Shown here: positions 48,406-55,594 of the stretch, piece after piece
Numbering within the stretch: the stretch's first letter is position 1
Layout: each line of letters starts with the position of its first letter
DNA from: CAVTBX01 sp963733135
GTDB lineage: Bacteria; Actinomycetota; Thermoleophilia; Gaiellales; Gaiellaceae
DNA: 64,000 nt
Direction: 5' to 3'
NCBI GenBank assembly: GCA_963733135.1
Contig: CAVTBX010000005.1
Span: forward strand, 62,001 to 126,000
Notes under the pieces: model-generated
The model's input: only the letters and a program-made list of their open reading frames with translations
Told to the model about the DNA's origin: nothing
The model's database searches: none
Translations under genes and position numbers: made by a program

Positions 48406-48737
48406 GGCCCCTCCAGTCGATCAGCTTGGCGATCAGGATGCCTGCGGCGAACATCGCGCCGACGATGACGAGCGGATTCGGGCCGCCGCTCTTCTTCGCG
48501 CGCGGCGGCTGCGTCCCGACGGGAGCTGCCGGCAGGCTGGCCGGGTGTCCCGTCGGTCGGGGCCTCTCCTCGCGCGCGCGCGGCTATGAGACTCGGCTTC
48601 AGCTTCCGGAGGAAGGCGGCGTCGTCCGCGAGCGGCTGCGCCAGCTTGGCGGCCACACCGCCGCGCGCCGCAGCCTTCTGCGACAGATCGCGAAGCTTCG
48701 CGGAGCCCTTCTCGACTGATCCGTCGCCGCGCGTCAT
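48386..48737 (-). pseudogene. Small membrane protein gene interrupted at a CG dinucleotide run
   Basis: From the ATG at 48737 the frame reads a helical N-terminus (AKLRDLSQKAAARGGVAAKL ... FLRKLKPSLIAAR) and then hits (CG)6 at 48571-48582. The meaningful continuation is in another frame: PPRAKKSGGPNPLVIVGAMF and a span ending LIDWRGHAHPND, stop at 48386. One more CG unit would join the two parts. This could be phase variation, mutation or a sequencing error. Confidence 0.65.
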
Positions 48738-48862
48738 TTTTTCGTCGGCGGCGTTTCGCCGGTCGCTACCCGCCAGATCCGCGAGGCTAGCCGCCGAGCA
48801 GCCATCGTCGCGCCGGCCGCGAGCCCGGCGTAGAGCCCGGTCCAGAGCAGTTTCCGAAGCAT
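48734..48862 (-). CDS. Very small membrane protein
   Basis: 42 residues (MLRKLLWTGLYAGLAAGATM ... RIWRVATGETPPTKK) with one hydrophobic segment. The ATGA overlap with the next gene and the shared context with DUF3618 and holin-like genes support it being real. First gene of that cluster; function unknown. Confidence 0.65.
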   Translation of the reverse strand: MLRKLLWTGLYAGLAAGATMAARRLASRIWRVATGETPPTKK

Positions 48863-48924
48863 GGCCTGGACGTTACCGCCCCGAGGCCGCCCTAAACAAC
48901 CCTGGGCTACGATGACCCGAAAGC

Positions 48925-48997
48925 GCCCTCTTAGCTCAGTTGGTAGAGCACCTCCATGGTAAGGAGGGGGTCGACGGTTCGAGTCCGTCAGAGGGCT
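48925..48997 (+). tRNA. tRNA-Thr (GGU)
   Basis: 73-nt cloverleaf: acceptor GCCCTCT/AGAGGGC, D arm AGCTCAGTTGGTAGAGC, anticodon stem CCTCC/GGAGG with loop ATGGTAA (anticodon GGT), T arm GACGGTTCGAGTCCGTC, discriminator T. CCA not encoded. Its 3' half is partly duplicated 299 bp downstream. Confidence 0.96.
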
Positions 48998-49209
48998 TGC
49001 AAAAGTCGCCGGAAATCGGCACTTGTTCACGTCGCTCGTTGTCGACTTCGGCGACACAGGTCGCACAGCCGTGACGCGGTGCCCATGGGGTCGATTATGC
49101 TGACGCCCTTTACGAGGAGGGCGGCGCAGGGAATCAAGGGCACCGGGTCGCACAGGCAGCAAGCACTCGATGTCGCCGCTGTGCGGCCGAGGATCGGAAA
49201 GCGGCACCG

Positions 49210-51630
49210 CTACGCGGAAACCAGTCCGAATCGACTCGCGTCGGCACGTTCCAATGGTACAGGACGGGGCCGACAGTTCACGTCCGTCAGAGGGCTTGAC
49301 TTGCAGGGGTTTTCGCAGCGAAGTGACCACCTTTGTAAGCGTGCAAACGGCATGCGAACACCGCCACGAAGGCGCGCGAGAGCACGGCATTCTGGGCTGC
49401 TCGTAGGCGAAACCCCAGTGGAGGCCGGTGAAGATGGCGGTCGGCGTTCCCCACGGCTGCGTCGGTCGGCCGACCCACACGATCTGAGGGGCGGCTTTCG
49501 GGAGCGCCTCGGGCTGGACGGCGACGGCTCGACGCGGAGGATGCGCGCGGCCCAGTCCGGCAGCCACCAGTTCCAGCGGCCCAGGAGGGCGACGGCCGCG
49601 GGCGCGAGGACGCCGCGGATGATGGTCGCGTCGATGAGGATGCCGCCGCCGAGCGCGGTGGCGAAGATCTTCGCTTCGGTGCTTGGCTGGAGTGCGAAGG
49701 CGACGAAGGCAAGAAAGAGGATCAGCGCCGCGCTGGTGACAAGTCGGCCGGTGCGGCCGATTCCCTCGACGATGGCGGTCTCGGTCGAGCCGGTGCGGTC
49801 GTAGGCTTCGCGCATCCGGCTGATGATGAAGACCTGGTAGTCCATCGAGATGCCGAAGAGGAAGGCGAACACGACGACCGGCAGCTCGACGTTGATCGCC
49901 TGGGTCGCCTCGATGCCCCAGATCGCCTCGGAGCCGATGCCCTTCTGGTAGACGAGCACGATCAGTCCCCAGGCTGCCGCGACTGAGAGCAGGTTCAGGA
50001 GGACGGCCTTCAGCGGCAGGATCAGCGAGCGGAAGGCGCGCGCGAGCAGGATGAAGGTGAGGATCGAGATCAGCGCGACCATCAGCGGGAAGTTGCCGTA
50101 GACGGCCCCGAGGAAGTCGGCGCCCTGCGCCGCCTCACCACCGATCGTCACTTCTGCCGGTAGTGCCTCCGCGTCGGCACGTAGGCGGTCGAGCGTCTCG
50201 CGTCCAGCCGGAGAGTTCCCGTCCGCGGTCGGGATCACGACGACGATCGCCGTCCCGTCTCGGCGCCACTCGGCCGGTGCTGCGGCGCTGCGGACACCAT
50301 CGACCTGCGCGAGCGCCTGCGCGACATCGCCGGGGTCGCCTGAGCGAACGAGCGCGTCGAATGGCGAGAGCGGGCCGGTGCCGATGCCGGAGTCCTCCAG
50401 GTTCTCGAGACCGGCCCGAGCCGGCCCTTCCTTCGAGAGCGAGGCGGCGAGCGGGTTTCCGAGCTGGATGTTCGCGGCCGCCACCACCAGAGCAACGAGC
50501 ACTGCGGTCGACGCGGCTGCCGCGGGCCAGCGGTGGCGCACGATCAGGCGCGCCCAGGCCGACCAGCCGCGACTGGCCTGCGCGTCGCGTCGATTGCGTG
50601 GCCAGTCGAGCCTCGGCCCGATCGTCGCCAGCACGACCGGTAACAACGTGACGGCCACGGCGACGCTGACGAGCGCGATCAGGAGGCCGGCGACGCCGAT
50701 GCTGCGCATGAACGGCACCGGCAGAGCGAGCAGCGCGAGCAGCGAGATCGCCACAGTGGTGCCGCTGAAGACGACGGCGGTACCGGCGTGCTGCATCGCG
50801 TTTCGCACCGCCAGCTCGTTCGTGACGTCCGGCCGCTGCCGTTCCTCCCGCCAGCGGACGACGACGAGGAGCGCGTAGTCGATCGCGATCCCGAGCCCGA
50901 TCAGCGCGACCAGGAACTGGACGATCACCGAGACGTCGGTGACGCTGGCGAGCGGCCAGACCAGCAGGAACGTCGTCGGGATCGCGACCAGCGCCATCAA
51001 GAGCGGCACAAAAGCCATAAACGAACGGAAGACGAAGACAAGGACGAGCAGCGCGCCAAGCGCCGCCACCAGCGTCCCCAGCAGGACGCCGGCACTACCC
51101 CCCTCGTTGTCCCCGACGGAGGCCCGGAGCGCGTCGAGCCCAGTCACCTCGACCGAGGATCCCCCGACGGTGACACCGTCGAGCGCGGCTTGCGCGGCAC
51201 GGGCCTCCTCCTGCCCTGGGTCGACACCGCCCTTGGCAGGAATGTAGACGAGCGCGAACGTGGTGCGGCCATCGTCGGAGACAAACGCCCGGTCGCCGGT
51301 CGAGGCGTACGAGGAGGTCATCGCCTGAGGGAGCGCCTCTTCCACTCGCGCCAGCGCCGCGTCGAGCTCCGCGCGCACACCCGCCGAATCGACCGTCTTC
51401 CCCTCTGGGAGGGTCACGACGGGCACGATCGGCGCGACGTCGCCGCCGGCGCCGTAGATCGCGGCGAGCTCCTTGTTCGTCTCGAAACCCTCACGGCCCG
51501 GAATGTTGAACTGCTGCGACAGCGCGTCGCCCGCCGGCCCGATCGCGGCGAATGCGCCGATCGTGACGGCGACCCAGAACCCGACAACCAGTCGCTTGTG
51601 GTCGAGAACCCATCCGGTCAGCGCGGTCAT
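49210..51630 (-). CDS. MMPL/RND-family membrane transporter
   Basis: 806 residues from the ATG at 51630 with GAGGAGGGG upstream. Two halves, each with a large extracytoplasmic loop and five to six spans. The MMPL pattern GLGIAIDYALLVVVRWREER and its second-half counterpart LFGISMDYQVFIISRMREAY are clear. Homology to the family ends about residue 705 (WWLPDWAARILRVEPSPS). The last 100 residues (49210-49515) are Arg/Ser-rich and run through the att-like copy, so the original 3' end was probably replaced. Substrate unknown; lipids or drugs are typical. Confidence 0.88.
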   Translation of the reverse strand: MTALTGWVLDHKRLVVGFWVAVTIGAFAAIGPAGDALSQQFNIPGREGFETNKELAAIYGAGGDVAPIVPVVTLPEGKTVDSAGVRAELDAALARVEEALPQAMTSSYASTGDRAFVSDDGRTTFALVYIPAKGGVDPGQEEARAAQAALDGVTVGGSSVEVTGLDALRASVGDNEGGSAGVLLGTLVAALGALLVLVFVFRSFMAFVPLLMALVAIPTTFLLVWPLASVTDVSVIVQFLVALIGLGIAIDYALLVVVRWREERQRPDVTNELAVRNAMQHAGTAVVFSGTTVAISLLALLALPVPFMRSIGVAGLLIALVSVAVAVTLLPVVLATIGPRLDWPRNRRDAQASRGWSAWARLIVRHRWPAAAASTAVLVALVVAAANIQLGNPLAASLSKEGPARAGLENLEDSGIGTGPLSPFDALVRSGDPGDVAQALAQVDGVRSAAAPAEWRRDGTAIVVVIPTADGNSPAGRETLDRLRADAEALPAEVTIGGEAAQGADFLGAVYGNFPLMVALISILTFILLARAFRSLILPLKAVLLNLLSVAAAWGLIVLVYQKGIGSEAIWGIEATQAINVELPVVVFAFLFGISMDYQVFIISRMREAYDRTGSTETAIVEGIGRTGRLVTSAALILFLAFVAFALQPSTEAKIFATALGGGILIDATIIRGVLAPAAVALLGRWNWWLPDWAARILRVEPSPSSPRRSRKPPLRSCGSADRRSRGERRPPSSPASTGVSPTSSPECRALARLRGGVRMPFARLQRWSLRCENPCKSSPLTDVNCRPRPVPLERADASRFGLVSA
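49252..49298 (+). repeat. att-like partial copy of the tRNA-Thr 3' half
   Basis: Matches 48954-48999 with a few differences. The last 17 bases, GTCCGTCAGAGGGCTTG, are identical (48983-48999 and 49282-49298). Duplication of a tRNA 3' end is the usual trace of tyrosine-recombinase integration. The 250 bp between the copies holds no gene I can support and no integrase is seen in the window. Confidence 0.65.
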
Positions 51631-51644
51631 AACCCCTCCTCGGC

Positions 51645-51830
51645 TCACGAGCCTATGGCTGCTCGGCGGTGAGAGCGCATCATTTCACGAAAGATGATGG
51701 CGACCCGACCTGCGGCGACCTCGGCGAGCTCGGCGCCGAACGTCGCCATCGCCCCCTGGCGCGCAAAGCTCGCGCGGACGCGCTCGGCGGCGGCAGCGTC
51801 AAGCGGTGCGGAGCTCAACGGTGCCGCCAT
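51645..51830 (-). pseudogene. Truncated PaaI-type thioesterase
   Basis: The first 45 residues (AERVRASFARQGAMATFGAE ... LAEVAAGRVAI) match the N-terminus of hotdog-fold PaaI thioesterases. The catalytic part is absent and the frame ends after FREMMRSHRRAAIGS. It lies 14 bp upstream of the MMPL gene. Confidence 0.6.
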
Positions 51831-51873
51831 GCCCGTGTCGCGATCGCTATCGCGTGCATCCTGGAGCTCGAGG

Positions 51874-52105
51874 TCACGCGTGCCGTACCGCGACCGGGGC
51901 GTGAAGCCGGTTCGCATACCTGAGCCGCGCGAGCATGAGGATGTGTCGAGACGCCGGTGAGGCCGAGGGTGATCAGCTGCGGGTCCAGCTCGTGCAGCCC
52001 GAAGATCGTCCAGCAGGAAAGCTCGCCGAGGATGAGCAGCCACGTTCCAGCGGAGATTCCGCTCGGCCGCGCCGTTGCGTCAGCACGTCTGAAAGAAGTC
52101 ATCAT
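51874..52105 (-). pseudogene. PQ-loop/SemiSWEET-like remnant
   Basis: The frame from 52105 includes SGISAGTWLLILGELSCWTI and LITLGLTGV, like the second repeat of small PQ-loop proteins. The expected continuation (ILMLARLRYANRLHAPVAV, stop at 51874) is in another frame. The first repeat is missing. Decayed gene. Confidence 0.5.
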
Positions 52106-52143
52106 GACTCACATATCAACCACTACCGCGGCAGTCGGAAGCA

Positions 52144-52773
52144 ATGAACCACCCCGCCTCAATCACCATCACGGCGATCCTCGTTGCCGACCTGCTCGTT
52201 GAGGGCGAGCCGATGCCGCTCTACGTGCACGTCATCGACCATCCTGATGCGCGCGTGCTGGTCGACACCGGCATGACCGAGCTGCACCCGGCGGTGGTAG
52301 ACGCGCTCAATCCCCGCCTCTATCCACTGAGCAAGCAGGACTTCGACCTCGCCGGCATCGACATCGTCGTCAACACACACCTGCACGCCGACCATTGCGG
52401 CGGCAACCACCTCTTCCCCGACAAGCCGATCTACGTCCAGCGTCGGGAGGTCGACGACGCCCACAGCGACGAGGACGAGTACCCCATTCGCGAATGGGTC
52501 GATGCGCCCGGCGTGCGGTACGTGCCGGTCGACGGCGAGCACGAGCTGCTGCCCGGGCTCCGACTCGTCCCGGCGCCGGGCCACACACCCGGCATGCAGA
52601 TGGTCGTCGTCGAGACTGGCGGGCGCCCGGTCATCGTCGGCGGCGACGTGGCGGTGTGGTTCGGCGAGTTCGACGAGCCGCCCACCGAAGGCCGGCAGCG
52701 GGTCCTTGCACTCGACCCCGAGCTGGTCTGGCTCGCGCACGAGCACGAGCCGTGGCGACCCCGCACCGTCTAA
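52144..52773 (+). CDS. MBL-fold hydrolase, AHL-lactonase-like
   Basis: 209 residues. Metal motif NTHLHADHCGG, a later GHTPGMQ and GGDVAVW give the remaining ligands. The N-terminal part (EGEPMPLYVHVIDHPDARVL ... VDTGM) resembles the quorum-quenching lactonase branch (AttM/AiiA-like). The C-terminus is short (AHEHEPWRPRTV). Actual substrate unknown. Confidence 0.82.
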   Translation: MNHPASITITAILVADLLVEGEPMPLYVHVIDHPDARVLVDTGMTELHPAVVDALNPRLYPLSKQDFDLAGIDIVVNTHLHADHCGGNHLFPDKPIYVQRREVDDAHSDEDEYPIREWVDAPGVRYVPVDGEHELLPGLRLVPAPGHTPGMQMVVVETGGRPVIVGGDVAVWFGEFDEPPTEGRQRVLALDPELVWLAHEHEPWRPRTV

Positions 52774-52855
52774 GGCGTCACGCCGGGCCCCCGGCAACGC
52801 GTCGGGCCACGAGTCGATCGTCACGTTGACCATGTCCGACTCAGGTGACTGGGCG

Positions 52856-52885
52856 CTCGGCTGGGCCAGTTCGGGAAGGTCCCCC
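52856..52885 (+). repeat. Boundary repeat 1
   Basis: CTCGGCTGGGCCAG then TTCGGGAAGGTCCCC. First of six related sequences (consensus CTGGGCCAGTGTTCGGGAAT) that lie between consecutive small genes from here to 55.5 kb. Confidence 0.6.
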
Positions 52886-52911
52886 TGGGCTCCCAATCGT
52901 AGGATCGTGAC

Positions 52912-53313
52912 GTGCCATTCACGCTCAGGAACATCAAGGAGGATCTGGAGGACATCGGCTCTAGATTCGACGGCGCGCCGGACCTGGAGTTCCGTGCGGC
53001 GACCAAGGCGCTCGAGCTTGAGAAATCCGGCCTGAGCTACCAGCGCGTCCCGCCCGGCTATCGCTTTCCGTACGGCCACACGCACGTGAAGCAAGAGGAG
53101 GTGTACGTGGTCGTGCGCGGGAGCGGGAGGATGAAGGTCGACGACGAGATCGTCGAGCTCAAGGAATGGGACGCAGTCCGGGTCCCGCCCGGCGCGTGGC
53201 GAGGCTACGAGGCCGGGCCAGAAGGCCTCGAGATCCTCGTCATCGGCGCGCCCAACCTCGGTGAAGATCCGCGCGAAGACGTCGATGGCCAGCGCGACTG
53301 GTGGGCTGACTAG
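52912..53313 (+). CDS. Cupin-domain protein
   Basis: 133 residues, GTG start. A single cupin barrel with the first motif YGHTHVKQEEVYVVVRG (His, His, Glu as likely metal ligands) and the second motif PPGAWRGYEA, in which the usual His is replaced. Function unknown. It is enclosed by boundary repeats 1 and 2. Confidence 0.82.
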   Translation: MPFTLRNIKEDLEDIGSRFDGAPDLEFRAATKALELEKSGLSYQRVPPGYRFPYGHTHVKQEEVYVVVRGSGRMKVDDEIVELKEWDAVRVPPGAWRGYEAGPEGLEILVIGAPNLGEDPREDVDGQRDWWAD

Positions 53314-53381
53314 CCGAGTTTTCCGGACGTTTGATCGTCTCGGTCGCAGCACAAGCCGGCGCCCGACATCGAAGCCGTGAC

Positions 53382-53413
53382 CTCGACTGGGCCGACGTTC
53401 GGGAATGACGCCT
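53382..53413 (+). repeat. Boundary repeat 2
   Basis: CTCGACTGGGCCGACGTTCGGGAATGACGCC-type sequence; the TTCGGGAATG core is identical to repeat 4. Confidence 0.6.
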
Positions 53414-53444
53414 GAGGCTCTCCCGTCGCGAAAAGTTCAGTCCG

Positions 53445-53882
53445 CTAGCCGATCTGCTCGGCCAGCCCGATGAGGATCCCCTCAGGGCCTCGGACGTAAC
53501 AGAGCCGATACTTATCCTCGTACTGCGCCAGTTCTCCAACCAACTCGGCTCCGTGCGGGCGGAGCCGGGCGAGCGTATCGTCGATGTCCTCCACGGCGAA
53601 CATGACGCGTAGGTAGCCGAGAGCGTTCACCGGGGCGTTCCGGTGATCGGCGACCGCAGGCGGCGTGAGAAATCGCGAGATCTCGAGCCGGCTGTGGCCG
53701 TCCGGCGTGCGCATCATGGCGATCTCGGCGCGCATGTGGCGCAGGCCAGTGACGCGCTCTGCCCAGTCTCCTTCGACCGTGGCTCGCCCTTCGAGCTCGA
53801 GGCCGAGCTCGGCGAAAAAAGAGATAGCGGCATCGAGCGATTCCACCACGATGCCGACGTTGTCCATCCGTTGAAGCGTCAC
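53445..53882 (-). CDS. VOC/glyoxalase-fold protein
   Basis: 145 residues, GTG start. Two beta-alpha-beta-beta-beta units: DNVGIVVESLDAAISFFAEL and VMFAVEDIDDTLARLRPHGA, with RGPEGILIGLAEQ at the end. The metal-binding positions are only partly occupied, so the reaction cannot be named. Enclosed by boundary repeats 2 and 3, on the opposite strand to its neighbours. Confidence 0.85.
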   Translation of the reverse strand: MTLQRMDNVGIVVESLDAAISFFAELGLELEGRATVEGDWAERVTGLRHMRAEIAMMRTPDGHSRLEISRFLTPPAVADHRNAPVNALGYLRVMFAVEDIDDTLARLRPHGAELVGELAQYEDKYRLCYVRGPEGILIGLAEQIG

Positions 53883-53987
53883 GCGGCCGACTCTAGTCCC
53901 GTTGTCGCTTCGACACGCCCACCGGACGAGCGCACCGGCTCATGGTTGCGCCGTCGGCACGCTGGCTTCGCTGTTCGTTCCTCTCCC

Positions 53988-54020
53988 GCTGACGTGCCCC
54001 AGTGTTCAGGAATGTTCCCC
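53988..54020 (+). repeat. Boundary repeat 3
   Basis: GACGTGCCCCAGTGTTCAGGAATG then TTCCCC. It aligns to repeat 4 over its whole length with a few changes. Confidence 0.6.
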
Positions 54021-54046
54021 GGAGGTCGCGCTCTAAGGTAGAGGGC

Positions 54047-54448
54047 GTGTCGCCGCCCGTGACGCTTCCCCTGATCGACCACTTGGCCCTGCGAGTACGT
54101 GACGAGAGACGCAGCCGCACCTTCTACGAGCAGGCTCTCGAGCCGTTCGGAGTGAAGGTACTGGAGAGCTCGCGGGGGCCTGGGTTCGCCATCGAGGGCG
54201 GTGGAGACTTCTGGATCGAGGAAGGGGAACCCCCGGCCGCTCCCGTTCATGTGGCCTTCGCCGCAGCCGACCGAGCCACTGTCGACAAGTTCCACCGCGC
54301 CGCTGTCGAAGCCGGCGGCCGCGACAACGGCGCGCCGGGTCTTCGCCCGCACTACCACGCCGGGTATTACGCAGCGTTCGTCATTGACCCCGACGGGAAC
54401 AACGTCGAAGCGGTCTTCCACGGGGACCGCCAGCTGCCAGCCACGTGA
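54047..54448 (+). CDS. VOC/glyoxalase-fold protein
   Basis: 133 residues, GTG start at 54047 (a second GTG is 12 bp on). Typical VOC segments: LPLIDHLALRVRDERRSRTF, HVAFAAADRATVDKFHRAAV, YYAAFVIDPDGNNVEAVFHG, with His and Glu at metal positions. Different subfamily from the gene at 53445. Enclosed by boundary repeats 3 and 4. Confidence 0.87.
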   Translation: MSPPVTLPLIDHLALRVRDERRSRTFYEQALEPFGVKVLESSRGPGFAIEGGGDFWIEEGEPPAAPVHVAFAAADRATVDKFHRAAVEAGGRDNGAPGLRPHYHAGYYAAFVIDPDGNNVEAVFHGDRQLPAT

Positions 54449-54450
54449 CA

Positions 54451-54482
54451 CTCGCTTGGGCCAGTGTTCGGGAATGTAACCC
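54451..54482 (+). repeat. Boundary repeat 4
   Basis: CTCGCTTGGGCCAGTGTTCG then GGAATGTAACCC. This is the copy closest to the apparent consensus. Confidence 0.65.
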
Positions 54483-54512
54483 GAGCTTTTGCGGCAGCTA
54501 GCGTTAACGGCC

Positions 54513-55001
54513 GTGCGGGAGGGCTCGGGACCGCTTGTCCTTCGCGAGATCGAAGATCGTGATCTCGGGGTTCTGTTCGAGCACGCGACGGATCCCGACG
54601 CGATCCGGATGGCCGCGTTCACTTCGCCGGATTTTGACGATCGAACCGCCTTTGGGCGACGGTGGGCGCGGCTGAGGAGCGACGGCTCAACGACGAACAG
54701 GGTCGTCGAGGTCGACGGTCGGGTCGTGGGTCACATCGCGAGCTTCGACTTGGAGGGCCAGCGCGAGGTCACCTACTGGATAGGCCGTGAAGATTGGGGC
54801 CGCGGCCTAGCCACGCGTGCTCTACAAGAGTTCTTGCAGGTGGAGGCAACCCGTCCTCTCTACGCTGGCGCTGCGAGCGACAACGTCGCGTCGATTCGTG
54901 TGTTGACCAAGTGCCGCTTTCGTATCGTGGGCGAGAGGCGCGCGTTCGCCCATGGGCGCAACGAGGAAACGGACGAGCTCGTGCTCCGACTCGATCCATG
55001 A
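54513..55001 (+). CDS. GNAT-family N-acetyltransferase
   Basis: 162 residues from the GTG at 54513. GNAT elements: LREIEDRDLGVLFEHATDPD at the N-terminus, VTYWIGREDWGRGLATRALQ as the acetyl-CoA-binding motif A, NVASIRVLTKCRFRIVGE as motif B. The RimJ/RimL-like branch acetylates protein N-termini or small amines. Enclosed by boundary repeats 4 and 5. Confidence 0.9.
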   Translation: MREGSGPLVLREIEDRDLGVLFEHATDPDAIRMAAFTSPDFDDRTAFGRRWARLRSDGSTTNRVVEVDGRVVGHIASFDLEGQREVTYWIGREDWGRGLATRALQEFLQVEATRPLYAGAASDNVASIRVLTKCRFRIVGERRAFAHGRNEETDELVLRLDP

Positions 55002-55012
55002 CCCCAACCGCC

Positions 55013-55044
55013 CTCGGCTGCGCCAGTCTGCCGCGATGACGCCC
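55013..55044 (+). repeat. Boundary repeat 5 (diverged)
   Basis: CTCGGCTGCGCCAGTCTGCC then GCGATGACGCCC. More diverged but keeps the CTGSGCCAGT block and the ending ATGACGCC of repeat 2. Confidence 0.5.
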
Positions 55045-55168
55045 GAAGAAGTGAGGCTGGATCTGGCCGGACCGACGAGTTCTCGGTGGCTTGTCGGTCT
55101 CCATTGCGCGGGTGTCCGCAGCTGGGTGAGATGCGGCCGGAGCAGGCCGCCGGGAAAGGAGTCGTGAG

Positions 55169-55401
55169 ATGACGCGGTATCTGATCTCGTTCGATGACGG
55201 CGCAATGACGTTTCCCGAGGAGGATCTCCCCGACGTGGCCGAGGCAGCGCACGCGGTGGTGCAAGCAAGGCGTACATCGGCGGATTCTCGGTTGCCGACG
55301 TTCCCTCACGTGAGGAGGCGCTGGAGTGGGCTGGCAGGATCGCCGTCGCCTGCCGTTGTGCGCAGGAGGTTCGCGAGTTCGTGCCCGGCTCTGCGCCCTG
55401 A
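55169..55401 (+). pseudogene. YCII-type protein, internally deleted and frameshifted
   Basis: Starts MTRYLISFDDGAMTFPEEDL after an AAGGAG site. The family C-terminal half (KAYIGGFSVADVPSREEALE ... CRCAQEVREF) appears in another frame, and the central strand region expected between the two halves is missing. It is a decayed DGPF/YCII gene. It lies between boundary repeats 5 and 6. Confidence 0.6.
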
Positions 55402-55459
55402 TCAAGGCCATCCGCGAGAGGCGGCGGAAGGCGTTTCGCGTTTCGCCGTTCGCCCACCA

Positions 55460-55490
55460 ACGCCTGCGCCAGTGTTCCGGAAGGACGCCA
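55460..55490 (+). repeat. Boundary repeat 6
   Basis: ACGCCTGCGCCAGTGTTCCG then GAAGGACGCC. Last recognisable member; a fragmentary CCCCAGCGTTACGAAGGG follows at about 55504. The remaining bases to 55594 hold no gene I can support. Confidence 0.55.
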
Positions 55491-55594
55491 CGGCGCCGCT
55501 TGCCCCAGCGTTACGAAGGGCCGCACGATCGAGCGAAGCGCCGGGTGCACCAAATCGCCTCTCACCAGTGATTCGCCAGGTGAGGGTGGAGCGT

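Noticed and set aside
52856..55490. Boundary repeats as integron attC sites
   Set aside because: No convincing RYYYAAC/GTTRRRY pairs or attC-type hairpin are seen, gene orientation is mixed and no integron integrase is in the window.
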